Source of the DNA: Glandiceps talaboti
Lineage: Eukaryota; Hemichordata; Enteropneusta; Spengelidae
Assembly: GCF_964340395.1 (NCBI RefSeq)
Contig: NC_135556.1
Location: 3,991,001 to 4,055,000 of the forward strand
Direction: 5' to 3'
Length of the DNA stretch: 64,000 bases
Part shown: one piece after another, positions 1 through 11,950 of the stretch
How positions within the stretch are numbered: position 1 is the first letter of the stretch
Layout: the number at the start of each line of letters is the position of its first letter
The notes under the pieces: generated by a model
The model's database searches: none
Told to the model about the DNA's origin: nothing
Seen by the model: only the letters and a program-made list of their open reading frames with translations
Made by a program: the position numbers and the translations under genes

Positions 1-637
1 TATAGTTCTACAAGCCCGTTTAGTTCCAATATCCTATAGCAGGTTACTCACCATACACTAAATCATCCATCTGTTGCCACACCAATTTCAAATTAAGCCA
101 CAATGTCCACAATCCAAATATGGTATCAAATGAGAAATCCGTAATTTAATCGATGAAATCAAATACAACAACTTCTAGAAACTATTCTAATGTCCTATAA
201 TTATTGGTAAGTCCAGATTCGTCCGATGTTGATTCACAGTCAATATATTGGTTGTTCGCTGAATGTATAAATACCTGTTTCCACAGTGTCTTAAATGATA
301 GTCCAACAAGTTATTCACAGTCTTCTAAGTAAGGATGTCACTAGAGCCTTTGTTATAACTGGTCTAGCTGAGCCTTGTAATATTGAACTGGTGGATCCTC
401 ACGGAGCCTCACAGAGCTTCACAGAGCCGTAAAACTATTGTGTTGTCACACTGCTCTCGAATAAAGTTTAAGTTCAAAAACACGTGTACCAAACATGGAA
501 TGTATGGAATTTGAAACGATGCCCTCATAGGCTGAACTTGTAAATCAATTCATATGACTCAGTTATTCAATAATCTGAGGTTTGTTGACTGTCACCAGAC
601 AAATACTATGATAGCAAATCTGGCATCTACAATATAC
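1..637. other. gene-free stretch
   Basis: No open frame of useful length, no splice-flanked coding segment and no recognised repeat was seen here. The sequence is AT-rich and of mixed composition. A short local triplication (gagcctcac / gagcttcac-like) sits near 395-430. Confidence 0.5.
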
Positions 638-785
638 GTATGTCTAAGAAGTGTCACCAACCATCTGTGAAATACATATGTCTAAGTAGTATCATCAACC
701 ACCTGTGAAATCTATGTATGTCTAAGTAGTGTAATCAACCATCTGTGAAATCTACATATGTCTAAGTAGTGTCATGAACCATTAC
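638..785. repeat. 40-bp tandem repeat, about 3.6 copies
   Basis: The phrase TGTCTAAG recurs at 641, 679, 719 and 759, giving a period of 38-40 bp. Each unit reads roughly TATGTCTAAGTAGTGTCATC followed by AACCATCTGTGAAATCTAC. Copies differ by a few substitutions. Confidence 0.9.
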
Positions 786-840
786 TGCCACTTGAATTAC
801 CCCTCCTTGAACATTCTCTAATTTCAAGCACAAAGTGAAT

Positions 841-1535
841 GAATGGTTCATGGTAAAGTCTGTCTGTTTGTCCATCTGGATGTCTGTCTTGTTGATGATG
901 CAAGTGATTTTGGTCTCAATCTAGTGGGGATGAACCCACAATTCAGGGTTTGATTAAATTTACCACACTGGAAGTAAGAAGAGTGTTGTTCAGTTTGTCT
1001 CTACTGGTTGAATTGGGTAAAAAATGGTAAAAAATGTGATGTTTGGTAAAAAAAACCGTATTAACTCAATAACTACAGGGCAGATCATTCTGAAATTTGA
1101 TGGGAACATTCTTAAGCATGTTAAAACTATGAAATATTCATGACATGATGACTCCAGGAGTGATATGCAAATTAGGTATAAAATGTGTCTTTTTGGTCAA
1201 ATTTTTTTAATTCCATTGTAAGTATTGAACAGATTGAGTTGAAATTTAGTGGGGATGCATCTGGGTATGTGTAGATGAAAGTGAATTCACAACATGATGA
1301 TCCCATTGGCAATGGGATTAGGTCTAAAAATCACAATTTTGATTTAAAACTTATATCTTGAAAGCTACATGGGCAATGGAGCATACAGTTGGTGGGGATT
1401 TTTGTGGAGGTGTTATGCTGCAGTTATAATGTTCCAAACTGATTGACAAAACTGGCCCTAGTAACCATAACCACACCCCTAACAACAGTGAATGATTCAT
1501 ATTACAATAAAGATATAAACATGTATGCAGACTTC
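841..1535 (+). repeat. dispersed repeat: CTGT-rich head plus degenerate ~150-bp core units
   Basis: A head rich in TCTGTCTGTTTGTCC (near 858-890) is followed, after a SINE fragment, by two to three diverged units of about 150 bp. Each carries a phrase like GAAATTTGATGGGAACAT or GAAATTTAGTGGGGATGC, then CATGATGA and GCAAATTAGGTATAAAA. The tail (1440-1520) reads ACCACACCCCTAACAACAG and recurs at 13,240; its general pattern recurs at 5,280 and 11,630. Related blocks lie at 11,390-11,680, 14,210-14,400 (reverse), 23,130-24,000 and 31,200-31,800. No protein is encoded. I infer a non-autonomous mobile family but cannot assign a class. Confidence 0.55.
924..1012 (+). mobile_element. truncated tRNA-derived SINE fragment
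   Basis: This matches the middle of the full SINE at 27,344: ATTCAGGGTTTGATTAAATT, TACCACACTGGAAGTAAGAA and GAGTGTTGTTCAGTTTG align phrase by phrase. The box A end and the 3' tail are missing. It lies within the dispersed repeat at 841-1,535. Confidence 0.75.
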
Positions 1536-1566
1536 AGTAAAATATACAACATTAGTTTGTCAACTA

Positions 1567-2340
1567 ATTATTATTATTATTATCACTTTATTCCAGATTA
1601 TAGGAAATAATCCATAGCAAAACAAACAACGGACAAAACACATTAAAATAGACGCTTACTCCAAATACTCCACAAAGCACGTGTGTACTGAAAGAGATAA
1701 AACAGCAACCACAAACGGGTTACTTGAGAGATGCAATCTGCTTAGAAAGCTAAGAGATTTTTTCCTAATGATCTCATCAAAAGTTAAAATTGAAAAGTTG
1801 ACAAACATTGCGCTATTGCTCTGAATAAAAGAATGTTTAACGCCCAACAATTTACGGAAAACCTATGAGTAAAGCTCTCTTGGCTGCATTAAAAGTATTT
1901 ACAGAGAAAATACTCCACAAATAAGAACAATAAGGAATATCACGAAAGACTGAACATAAGTGACGTTTAACAGAGAGGGACGCAAATTTAAAGTCACGAA
2001 TTAGAGCATTACCTCTGACATAAAAAAGTCGAGTCTGAGCCTGGATGTCCTCATTATCCTTGATGTCACAGGTGATCAAATGACCAAGGTATTTGTAAAC
2101 ATCGACGTAATTCAGCAATCTACCATTCAGGTAAATTGCAACTGGTCTGAGCCTACGTACATTAGGTTGAATTAGCATACAAACTGTCTTTTTCTCATTG
2201 AAAAGTATAGAAATAATTTCACCATATTGGCCACAAGTATTAGCAAGCATCTGCTGGCCATAGGCTCCAGTAGATATAATAACTAAATCATAAGCATAAA
2301 TTAAATGGTTCACTTTATAGCCACTGAGAAGGCAATGCCA
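1567..2340 (-). pseudogene. dead non-LTR retrotransposon (LINE) reverse transcriptase, 3' fragment
   Basis: Read on the minus strand, 2,313 to 1,852 encodes the end of a LINE reverse transcriptase palm and thumb: NHLIYAYDLVIIS, then FNEKKTVCM, LNGRLLNYVDVYKYLGHLIT, and FVNFSILTFDEIIRK after a frame change near 1,851. A natural stop follows at 1,656. The catalytic tetrad expected as YADD reads YAYD here; the codon at 2,290-2,292 is TAT instead of GAT, so the enzyme would be inactive. A frameshift lies just upstream of 2,313 and the rest of the RT and the endonuclease are absent, as in a 5'-truncated copy. The 3' end is AATAAAGTG followed by an (ATA)n tail at 1,567-1,590. The clade is probably CR1/Jockey-like, which I cannot settle by eye. 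Confidence 0.85.
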
Positions 2341-2623
2341 TAGGGAAGTGATGAATTTGAATTAAAAGATTCAGATAAACACCAATTCCATCTATACCAC
2401 AAAGTCTTGATACCTGTACATCAGCTCCGACTTCAATAAATAATATGGTTTCACCAAAACCCCAGTGGGCCATAATTCTGGACAGAGAACATTGTCCATA
2501 AAGCTTTCATTTACATCAATTCTAAACGATGAATTGTGTCGAAACAGGTTTTTGATTTGACACCATCTTGAAATGTTGCTGAACCGCACATTTTGTTAAC
2601 GAAAGTCTTCACCTGATTAACAG

Positions 2624-4400
2624 TTGAAAAGCCATAATTTGTGTGACAATTGCTCTAAGACTTTCAATTTGATTTTTTGCACAACTGAATCATATGGAAA
2701 GCATGCAGAGAACAAAAAGTTATATGATAATCCTGTATTGCTGGCCTACTTTAGGGTCCACCATATACATGAATGTGCATTCATATCAAACTTCGTTTTA
2801 AAGAAAAAAAGTGTTAATTAAATGTTTTGTAGCCTAAATAACGACCCAAAGCCTGGAAACTTCTGTGAGTTGCTCAGGACAAACATTTGTCTTTTTACCA
2901 TGATAATATATATGTCGTCCATCTGAGTCAAAGGAATACTGTTTATGATATTTGCATATGATTACAGCTAACAAGCAAACATGTTCTCTGATATTTATCA
3001 GCTTAGGAATACCGGTGTTCCCTTTTGACAACTTGAGTTTCACTCTGCAAACAAAAATTATAGTGCCGATTTGGCATGTTTTTTCCATGATAACATCAAC
3101 AGCGTGCACCTTGATTTTGAAATCTCCCTGCACTGGGTAAATACATGCATACACCTCAGCTCAGCCACTATCAGGTTACACACTAGTTTGCAAAAACACT
3201 CAAAAATAAATTTCTTCAGAGTATGTTCTCTTAGTCTATTATATTTTTTGAAACTATGATATGTACCTGTCACTTATTGTATATCAAAAAGGTTTTTGAC
3301 CATTCTCTTCTAGATTTAATTTCCTTAGTATAATATCACACCACTGTCAGTGTGGTGTCACTGTTAATGGCCACACTATACTATGTATTGTGTCAATAAA
3401 GAAGTAGTCATAGCATCTAACTTGAAAACCAAGATCCTAACATTTGAAAGGATACTGTGAGATCTAATGATGTTTGTTCATGAGGCATAAATGAACAATA
3501 TAGATTTTCATAACAAAGAGATATGTTGCACTAAAAGTGTACAATTTTCCAACAGGACATAATAATTAAACCTTCTTAACTTGTCCGTAAAGCTTTACAT
3601 TATATAAATATATATAATTTGTGAATAGCATACAAAGTTCTTCTAGTTGTAATATTTGTTTTGATTCAGTGTCAGATATTCACTAAATACTGCAGCAGAT
3701 AGCACTCAAAATTGACCCATTCTTGTAGATAAGAAGTCACAGCTTGAACAACTCTTGGTCAGGTTTACTAATTCACAAAATGTTCTTCAAAATAAAATTG
3801 ACAGGTCATTGATTGGCACAGTGTTTTGTAATTGTGTTCATAACACTCAAAACTTTGTAAATGTGCCTTGATTGTGACTGAGGTAATAGTAATACTGCAA
3901 CATTGCATTAATTTATTTAAAATTTCCTTTTATGTTTTGTACCATTAACAGCTCCCCAGGGATTTGTTATGTGTACTCAAATAAACGATAAATGGTAACA
4001 TTACAAACAAGAACATGTATTTTTAGCCCACAAAGTGACCATGCATGCTTGCATTTCTGCAAGTGGACACTTTGACAGCAAGGGTAACATGACCAGGTGG
4101 CCATGCAATTGGCACAATAAGGTTGCATGATACAGCACATATCTGTATCTGACCCTTGATACTGTTTGTGCAAGACTGTCATCAACCAAGACATTTTTTT
4201 TGGAGTTAGGCGCCAGGCTCACATGCTTAGTGAGGTCTCAGGGGTACATCACAGATGATACCATTTGAGGGAGAGAAAGAGGATTGGGATGGCCGGGCCC
4301 CAGGGATGGGCCCCAGGGGTGGGGTTTGGTCAGGGTTATGGTTGGGTGGTTGTGTGTTTGTTTTGTATGTATGTGTGTGTGTTTATGTGTATGTGTGTAT
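2624..4400. repeat. segmental duplication module A, copy 1
   Basis: Several blocks recur in order in copy 2 at 6,244-7,090: CATAATTTGTGTGACAAT, GTAGCCTAAATAACGACC, GAATACTGTTTATGATATTT, CTCAAATAAACGATAAATGG and GGGTACATCACAGATGATAC. Copy 1 carries about 900 bp (roughly 2,990-3,890) that copy 2 lacks. No gene was recognised. The open frames on both strands between 2,392 and 3,273 and at 3,967-4,222 overlap and show no domain. Confidence 0.8.
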
Positions 4401-4850
4401 ATGCTGTGTGTATATGTGTGCGTATGTGACACTATTATGTTGTGTGTGTATGTAAATGTATGTATGTATGTATGTATGTATGTATGTATGTATATAATGT
4501 ATGTGTGTGTGTTGTACAATCATGTATATGTATGTGTGTGTATAATGCTAAGTGTGGGTGATGGTTACGGTTTAGTGGTCGTGTGTTTGTTTTGTATGCG
4601 TGCGTATGTGTGTTGTGTTTATGTGTATGCCGTGTGTATATGTGTGCACATGTGTGTGTATGTGACACTATATATGTATATTAGTGAGTTGTGTGTGTTT
4701 GTATGTAAATGTATGTAAATGTAAGTATGTATGTATGGTATGTATGTATGTGTGCACAGACTTATAATTGTATGTATGTATATGTGTGTGTGTTGCACAT
4801 GTATGTATGTATGTGTGTATGTATATATATATGTGTATAATGCTAATTGT
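4350..4850. repeat. TG/TATG-rich microsatellite tract
   Basis: Interrupted (TG)n and (TATG)n runs, longest at 4,456-4,495. Internal blocks repeat with variation; the phrase GTGTGTTTGTTTTGTATG occurs at about 4,350 and 4,580. Apparent open frames rich in Y, V, C, M (plus) or H, T, I, Y (minus) come from the repeat and are not genes. Confidence 0.9.
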
Positions 4851-5301
4851 GGGTGGGGCCTATAGGAATTTAGGTCAATAGGATTGTATGTTAGGTAGAA
4901 TTGACTAGGCTTATGTGTTGGGGGGAGGGGGTCACTGTCAGTTGATACTATGATAGGTATAGGTAGATATATGAACATTATGTAGGTTAATTTAGGTTAG
5001 GTATGCTGGATTTTAGATATTAGGTCGAATGGTACAGGATGGTAGGAGTGAGGGTGGGTGGATTGATGATGGGTGTATGTAGGTACTAAGTTATAGGTGT
5101 AGTTAGGTAGGTATAGGTCTTTAGGATGGTAGATATGATAAGTGTAATATTGAAAATCTCAAAAGTCTTCAAAAAGGTACATCTTAGAAATACCTACTGT
5201 GAATTAGGCTGAAATTTTAAGGGGATATTTCTTGAGGAGGAAATTTTGTTCAAAATACAGTGACAAAACTTAATTACCCTAGCAGCCATGACCAAGCCCT
5301 T
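4851..5301. repeat. GATACTATGATAGGT module and core-repeat tail
   Basis: The phrase GATACTATGATAGGT followed by AGGTTAATTTAGGT and AGGTCGAATGGT occurs here (4,946 onward) and again at 5,350, 10,230 and 10,410, so it is a locally multiplied module. The segment 5,155-5,300 resembles 11,500-11,660 (AAAAAGGTACATCT, GGCTGAAATTTTAA, CTTGAGGAGGAAATTT), placing it with the dispersed core-repeat family. Confidence 0.7.
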
Positions 5302-5385
5302 AACAATAGTCACATGTGTGGGGGTCAGCGCCACTGCATCGCCAGACTTGATACTATGATAGGTGTAGGTATATATATATAATAT

Positions 5386-5442
<57 letters not shown>
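5386..5442. repeat. (GATA)n microsatellite
   Basis: About 14 uninterrupted GATA units. Module B copy 2 has only a few GATA units at this place. Confidence 0.97.
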
Positions 5443-5444
<2 letters not shown>

Positions 5445-5913
5445 CATTTGTAGATAGGTAGATAGGATAATTTAGGTAATTAGGCTTTTAGATATGTTAG
5501 GTCGAATGGTGGGGGGGATCAGGTGGGTTGATAAGTGTATGTATAGGTAGTTAGGTGTAGATAGATAGGTATTTAGGGTGGTAAGTTGGTAGATATGGTG
5601 TTAAGTATAATATTGGTGGACTGGTGTGAGTGTGGATGGGTGTGTGTGGGGTAGAGGTGGGTGGGGATATGGGTATATGGGTGCCCGGGGATGGGTGTGG
5701 GGGTACTTTCTCTGCCTTGAATGGTGTCAACCGTGATATATTTCTCAGCTCTCATTGAGCATGTTAGCTTGGCTGCACTTACTCCAAAATATGTGTTGGT
5801 TGGGGACTCCTGTGCAGACAGTGTCAGGGTCATTACAGCTGTGGGCGGGGTAAATTAATATGCAGCCTTGTTGTGTTTTTACCTCATTGCCACTGTAAAT
5901 TGTTGCTTGGCTT

Positions 5914-6032
5914 AAGTGACCATGGTTGACCATGAACTAGCTACCATGGTAGTTCATAGTCATATGCCGATGGTCAACCATGGTCATCATGGCTTGTTAA
6001 ATGGCACAAATTCGTGGTTGACCATGGTCATC
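5914..6032. repeat. cluster of CCATGG / TGACCATGG palindromes, copy 1
   Basis: The motifs GACCATGGTTGACCATG and GATGGTCAACCATGGTCATC repeat in both orientations over about 120 bp. This cluster is part of module B. The corresponding cluster at 10,918-11,155 is about twice as long. Confidence 0.8.
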
Positions 6033-6243
6033 ATATTAAACTTATAATGACAAAAATGGCAGAATCACAGGGTTTGTACAGACTACACCTGACTGACTAG
6101 AATTGGTAACTATAATAGGTCATCAAAATAAGAGTGGCCAGGTGTCATAGATCTATCACTATAGTCACTGTTTTGGAGAAAGGTGGTCTGTGATCATAAT
6201 CCTATTCACAGGGAAGCTCAACAACTTCAAATTAACCATAATA

Positions 6244-7090
6244 CTTGAAAAGGCATAATTTGTGTGACAATAGCTCGTTCAATTTGATTTTTGCACAACT
6301 GAACTGATAATATTATGTTCAGTAGTACTAAGTGCTACAGGCATGGCAATATGTTTCCCTTTGTGTGTGTGTGCTTCTTTTTAAAAAAAATGTTAATGTT
6401 TTGTAGCCTAAATAACGACCAATTCAGCCTCAAACTTCTGTGAGTTGCTCAGGACAAACATTTGTCCATGATAAATAAACATGTCATCCATCTGAGTAAA
6501 AGGAATACTGTTTATGATATTTGCATATGATTATAAGGCTAACAAGCAAACATGTTCTCTGAGGCAATATTAATACACATTGCATTTTATTTTTTTTCAT
6601 GTTTTTTATATTTTTTCATGATTTGTACCATTAACAACTCCCCAGGGTTTTGTTATGTGTACTCAAATAAACGATAAATGGTACATTACAAACAAGTACC
6701 TGTATTTTTAGCCCACGAAGTGACTGCGTTTGCATTTCTGCAAGTGGACACTTAGACAGCTAGCAATTGAGGGCAACGTGACCATGGGGGTCAATTAGCA
6801 CAACAAGGTTGCATAGCCGCACCGCACATATCTGGATCTGACCCTTGATACTGTTTGTGCAAGACTCTCCTCAACCAAGAAATTTTTTTGGAGTTAGGCG
6901 CCAAGCTCACATGCTTAGTGAGGACTCAGGGGTACATCACAGATGATACCATTTGAGGGAGTGAAAGAGGATTGGGATGGGCCCCAGGGGTGGGGGGTTG
7001 GTCCCAGGGTACAGGGTTGGGTGGTCGTGTGTTTGTTTTGTATGTGTGAATTGTGTTTATATGTATATGTGTGTATGCCGTGTGTGTGTG
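6244..7090. repeat. segmental duplication module A, copy 2
   Basis: Copy of 2,624-4,400 with a roughly 900-bp internal deletion near 6,565 and many small indels. It ends in the same GTGTGTTTGTTTTGTATG microsatellite entry as copy 1. Confidence 0.8.
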
Positions 7091-7113
7091 TGATGAATGT
7101 GTGTTTGCGTGTT

Positions 7114-7154
<41 letters not shown>

Positions 7155-7270
7155 ATATGTTTTGTAGAAAATGGTATGTTGGTGGGTTTTTTTGTGTGGG
7201 TGTGTGTGAGTAGATATGCTTTGTAGAATATATGGTATGCTGGTGGGTGTGTTTGTGTGGGTGTGCCACG
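7078..7270. repeat. (TG)n-rich microsatellite
   Basis: A near-perfect (TG)n tract lies at about 7,117-7,152. It is followed by two imperfect copies of a roughly 62-bp unit containing GTAGAAAATGGTATG / GTAGAATATATGGTATG. Confidence 0.85.
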
Positions 7271-9336
7271 GTGTGGATGGGGTAAATGGATTAGGTGGAT
7301 AGGGAGATATATGTAGATAGGTGTGTGTAGATTGTATGGGAGTGGGAGGTTGATAGGTGGGAGGGGTGGTGGTATATTAAATTTTGTATCTGTATATTTC
7401 TCCCAGTATTTTGCCTTGTGACTGACATAACTAAAGAATATTAAATTTCAAATATATAATCAGACAGGAGTAATATATTTGAGTGTGTTCTATATCTTCT
7501 AGGAAGACTATAGTTTACCAATCTTAGCTAGTACGAGTGAGTAAATTTGTTAGTTTGATCATTGCAGATTAGTATATTTACATTACAGGATCTATAGCCA
7601 TTAACTAAGGAAGTGGGGGTTTCTTATCTTGCTTATCACTGAATAATGTTTGTTGGCAATATTTACAAATATGATAAAGTACAACACATCAGGCAAAGCT
7701 ATAACACCACAGGCAAAGCTAAGCTCAATGTCATATCAGTTACAAGTTTTACTGACCCATTATCAGTGACATTGCAAATAGCTTTAGAGATGCAAATAAT
7801 TTTTATGACACCTGACTTGCAGGCTCACAAAGTTGGGAAAGTTGCACTTGAACCGCTAATGCAAAAATCCATCATGGTTCGCTCATTAGAGAGAATGAAA
7901 TAGTGAATGAATTAGGTACTAACTTAGGTATTGTATAACTCAAAAAAGTCAGGCATAGAGACTCCATTCAAGTGTCTACCCTATATTATCAGGATGGGAG
8001 CTATTTTTTAGTGTTTTGCCTGCTAATGCTGGAAGCTTAAGATAGAGATCTCATTTGAATGTCTACACCCACATTATCAATGATGAATTTTCTGCATAGG
8101 AAGTTGTCATTTTGCCTTTACTGACTACTGTATGTTACCCAAATTGTTCGAGTGTATATGTCTGAATACATGTAGTTTATCCAAATAATGTTTTCCTAAC
8201 AATTCAGAGCAGGAATAAGGAGAATTTGGAGTAAGTTGGGATGAAGGCTTGTTATGTACCTAAATAACTAACTAACCAACCAGCTAACTTGCTAATGAAC
8301 TAATAAACTAATTAACTAATTAACTTCACAAGTTTTCATCTCACAGACACATTTGCCAACATATATCTTTATTCCTAATCTGAATTTTTAAGACAAATAA
8401 CGGTTACTGCCTAAGGTCCTTATTGTGTACACAACTAGAATACAGTATCTGACAGTTGTTCTGGTTTGAATTAAACTGGTCCATTTGTTCATTCATTTAT
8501 TCAGAGATATACGTGAAGACTGGATAATTTGAATCTATCATACATTTCAAGTTTAACTTTCATTTGTAAAGTTCATCATAGATAACATAGTTGTAGACAC
8601 TCAAATGATATCACTATCTATGATAAGTTAGTCAGTAGGGAAACATGCATTTTAATGACAAATATACATGTCCATCATTCAACCATTTTTGGTTACATAA
8701 CAAAGTAATGTGCATATTTGGACATGACGATTTGGCGTAAGTTTGGTTGGAATCAGCTATCCAGGTCAGACGTGTACATGCACTTTTTTTAGACTTACTA
8801 CATAGTCAGTCAGTCAGTTATACCTGTTAGCCAAGTAAATGTGTTTGCTTTCCATTCACTTATCACTGCATGGTTAGAGTTTGTTGCCAATATTTAGGAC
8901 TAAATGCATTTTTACATTATAAGATTTGGTAAACAGTTGTTGCTACCTCAGCTCACTTGCTCTACTTTTTGCCATTTGTGAGCAGTTTGAAAACATAACA
9001 GTTTGAGTTAATTTCACTTTAGCTCAAAAATTAATTGAATTAATTGGAATTAAGAACAGCTATGTTATACTGTTATAAAATATTTGATATACCCTTGATC
9101 AGTGTAATCCAAAGCATATTAGGATGTGCAAGGATGTAGGTAGGACAATAGCCAGCTATGTAGATAGGCTAAGGACAGTAGTATAGTAGTAGTAGTAGTT
9201 TATTTGCATTTCAAGGTCTCCATCCCATTTGCAAAGAAGTTACACTTCAAAATTTTAAGTCAAGATTATTAATTACACAATATACTAAGGTTGACAGTAC
9301 AACATAAACATATAAAACTAGATAATTTCAAATAAA
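7271..9336. other. gene-free stretch
   Basis: The only open frame of note (7,646-7,903, plus) has no recognisable domain and no supporting signals. A (TAG)n run at 9,180-9,200 followed by TTTATTTGCATTTCAAGG resembles the reversed 3' end of a LINE, but nothing coding follows it. Confidence 0.45.
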
Positions 9337-9503
9337 GTGTGTATGTATGTATGTATGTATGTATGTATGTATGTATGTATGTATGTATGTATAAATATTA
9401 TAGAAACTTAGCAGCTGACAAAATCTCTTTAGGCATTATGTAGATACATATGTAAGTGGGTTGATAGCTGTAGGTAGATGTAGAAAGCTAGGTATTTAGG
9501 TCA

Positions 9504-9539
<36 letters not shown>

Positions 9540-9970
9540 ATGTATGTATGTATGTATGTATGTATGTATGCATGTGTGTGCATGTGACACTATGTGTGTG
9601 TTTGTACATAAATTAATGTATGTGTGTGTATATGTGCATGACTTAATTGTATGTATGTATGTATGTATGTATGTATGTATGTATGTATGTATGTATGTAT
9701 GTATGTATGTATATGTATGTGCATGTGTGTGTGTGTATTTATGTATGTATGTATGTATGTATGTATGTATGTATGTATGTATGTATGTATGTATGTATGG
9801 TATATTGTGTGTGTATGTATGTATGTATGTATGTATGTATGTATGTATGTATGTATGTATGTATGCATGTGTGTGCATGTGTATGTGACTCGTATGTGTG
9901 TGTTTGTTTGTACATAAATTAATGTATGTGTGTATGTACATGTATATGTGCATGACTTAATTGTATAATG

Positions 9971-10004
<34 letters not shown>

Positions 10005-10068
10005 TGTATGTGTGTGTATTTATGTATGTATGTGTATGTGTGTGTGTATGTGTGTGTATGTATGTATG

Positions 10069-10100
<32 letters not shown>

Positions 10101-10120
10101 TGTATGTGTGTATATACATA
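9337..10120. repeat. (TATG)n microsatellite complex
   Basis: Long perfect (TATG)n runs at about 9,337-9,391, 9,536-9,570, 9,648-9,712, 9,740-9,800, 9,815-9,865 and 9,972-10,105 are separated by short islands. One island (ATAAATTAATGTATGTGTGT, 9,608 and 9,914) occurs twice, so part of the complex is itself tandemly duplicated with a period of about 306 bp. Open frames through it on both strands are repeat artefacts. Confidence 0.95.
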
Positions 10121-10360
10121 GATGGTGGGTGTGTGTGTGGGTGGTGGGATAGTTAATAATATACATATTTAGGTCGATAGGATGGTACATATGTTAGGTG
10201 GAATTTGTAGGCTGAAATGATGGCTGGGTTGATACTATGATAGGTGTAGGTACTAGATATTATATACTAAGACAGGTTAATTTAGGTATAAGATTTTAGA
10301 TATCGTATAGGTCGAATGGTAGGATGGTGGGGGTCACTGGGTTGATAGGTTTATGTAGGT

Positions 10361-11302
10361 AACAATAGTCACGTGTGTAGGGGTCAGGACCAGGGTCCAC
10401 CACCTGACTTGATACTATGATAGGCGTAGGTAGATATATATAGATAGGTAGGTAGGTTAATTTAGGTAATTAATAATAGGCTTTTAGATATTGTGTTAGA
10501 TCAAATGATAGGGTGGTGGTGGTGGGGTCAGATGGGTTGATAGGTGTATAGTTAGGTGTAGATAGATAGGTATTTAGGGTTGTATGTTGGTAGATATGGT
10601 GTTAAGTATAATATTGGTGGACTGGTGTGGACATGTGTGTGGATGGGTGTGTGGGGGTAGAGGTGGGTGGGGACATGGGTATATGGGTGTGGTCGGGAAT
10701 GGGTGTGGGGGTACTTTCTCTGCCTTGAATGGTGTCAACCGTGATGTATTTCTCAGCTCTCATTGAGCATGTTAGCTTGGCTGCACTTACTCCAAAATAT
10801 GTGTTGGTTGGGGACTCCTGTGCAGACAGTGTCAGGGTCATTACAGCTGTGGGCGGGGTAAATTAATATGCAGCCTTGTTGTGTTTTACCTCATTGCCAC
10901 TGTAATTGTTGCTGGGCTTAAGTGACCATGGTTGACCATGAACTACCATAGTCATATGCCGATGGTCAACCATGGTCACTGCCATGGTTTGTTAAATGGC
11001 ATAGATTACCATGGTTGCCTGACCATAGTATTCAACCACGGGTTGACCATCATGGTCATCATTGTTTGTTAAATGGCACAAATTACCATGGTTGACCATG
11101 TTCATCAACCATGGTTGACCTTGGTCATTTGTGTCATTTGACCATGGTCATCGTATTATACCAATAATGACAAATGGCAGAATCACAGGGTTTGTACAGA
11201 CGTACACTTGACTGACTAGAATTGGTAACTATTAGGTCATCAAAATAAGAGTGGCCAGGTGTCATAGATCTATCACTATAGTATAGTCACTGTTTTGGAG
11301 AA
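10361..11302. repeat. segmental duplication module B, copy 2
   Basis: Second copy of 5,302-6,183, in the same orientation. It differs by loss of the long GATA run, by added sequence in the CCATGG cluster, and by single-base changes. Confidence 0.85.
10918..11155. repeat. expanded cluster of CCATGG / TGACCATGG palindromes, copy 2
   Basis: At least eight CCATGG-type hexamers or near matches occur in about 240 bp, in the contexts TTGACCATGG, GGTCAACCATGGTCA and TTACCATGGTTG. The spacer TTTGTTAAATGGCA recurs twice within the cluster, showing internal tandem duplication. Confidence 0.8.
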
Positions 11303-11389
11303 AGAGGTCAAATAACACATGTAAAAATCACTGATCAATTCAACCAAATTATATTTCAAACTTTTAGTAATGGAAGTCCGATCGCTGCA

Positions 11390-11780
11390 TGGCTGTGTGT
11401 CTGTCTGTGTATCTGTGTGTGAAATCGAATGATCTCACTATAGGTCTGCATTTTGGCTCCAATGATGATCTAATCAGGGATATGCAAATTTGATGTGAAA
11501 ATCTCAATTTTCTTCAAAAAGGTACATCTCAGTAATCACCTACTCTGAATTTGGCTGAAATTTTAAAGGGATAATTCTTGAGGAGGAAATTTCGTTCGAA
11601 AATACAAAATTTACCATACCAGCCATGACCAAGCCCTTAGCAAGAGTCACATGCCATCATATTTGCAAAGACAAGAAGGGTTGTTAGGCCAGTGCACAAA
11701 ACATTAAAAATTGTGTGCAAAGATGCCTAGTGACAAGGCCACACTCATAACAACAGTCAAATGGTGATGTACAATGTTGA
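11390..11780 (+). repeat. dispersed core-repeat element
   Basis: A CTGT-rich head (TGTGTGTCTGTCTGTGTATC, 11,391) is followed by TGCAAATTTGATGTGAAAA, then CAAAAAGGTACATCTC, GGCTGAAATTTTAA and a CATGACCAAGCCCTTAGCAA tail. The organisation is the same as at 841-1,535. Confidence 0.55.
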
Positions 11781-11950
11781 GTTATTTACCTGTTTATTTC
11801 TTTACATGTCATGTATATTGCAAAAAAAGAAACAGGTAAATAACTCAACATTCGAAAACTTAGATTTTTTGTAAAAAGACAAGTACACAAATTTTCAAAG
11901 TAAAATTTTAAGGACAACTTCAAAAGTAATGTCATGAGAATTGCATTGTT

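Larger units (their letters stand above)
5302..6183. repeat. segmental duplication module B, copy 1
   Basis: This block matches 10,361-11,302 nearly base for base over long stretches, for example AGATATGGTGTTAAGTATAA, GTACTTTCTCTGCCTTGAAT and GTTGGGGACTCCTGTGCAGA. The short minus-strand open frame at 5,573-5,833 is also present in copy 2 (10,602-10,841), but only because the DNA is duplicated. I see no domain or splice context. Confidence 0.85.

Noticed and set aside
3330-3365. Small inverted repeat ACACCAC...GTGGTGT
   Set aside because: Seven-base arms are too short to be meaningful in this much sequence.
4238-4978. Several overlapping open frames of 66-144 codons on both strands rich in Y/V/C/M or H/T/I/Y
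   Set aside because: They are translations of TG/TATG microsatellite and occur on both strands at once; no real protein signal.
9501-10156. Long frames such as (MYVC)n and (HTYI)n
   Set aside because: Direct products of (TATG)n repeats; any strand and frame stays open.
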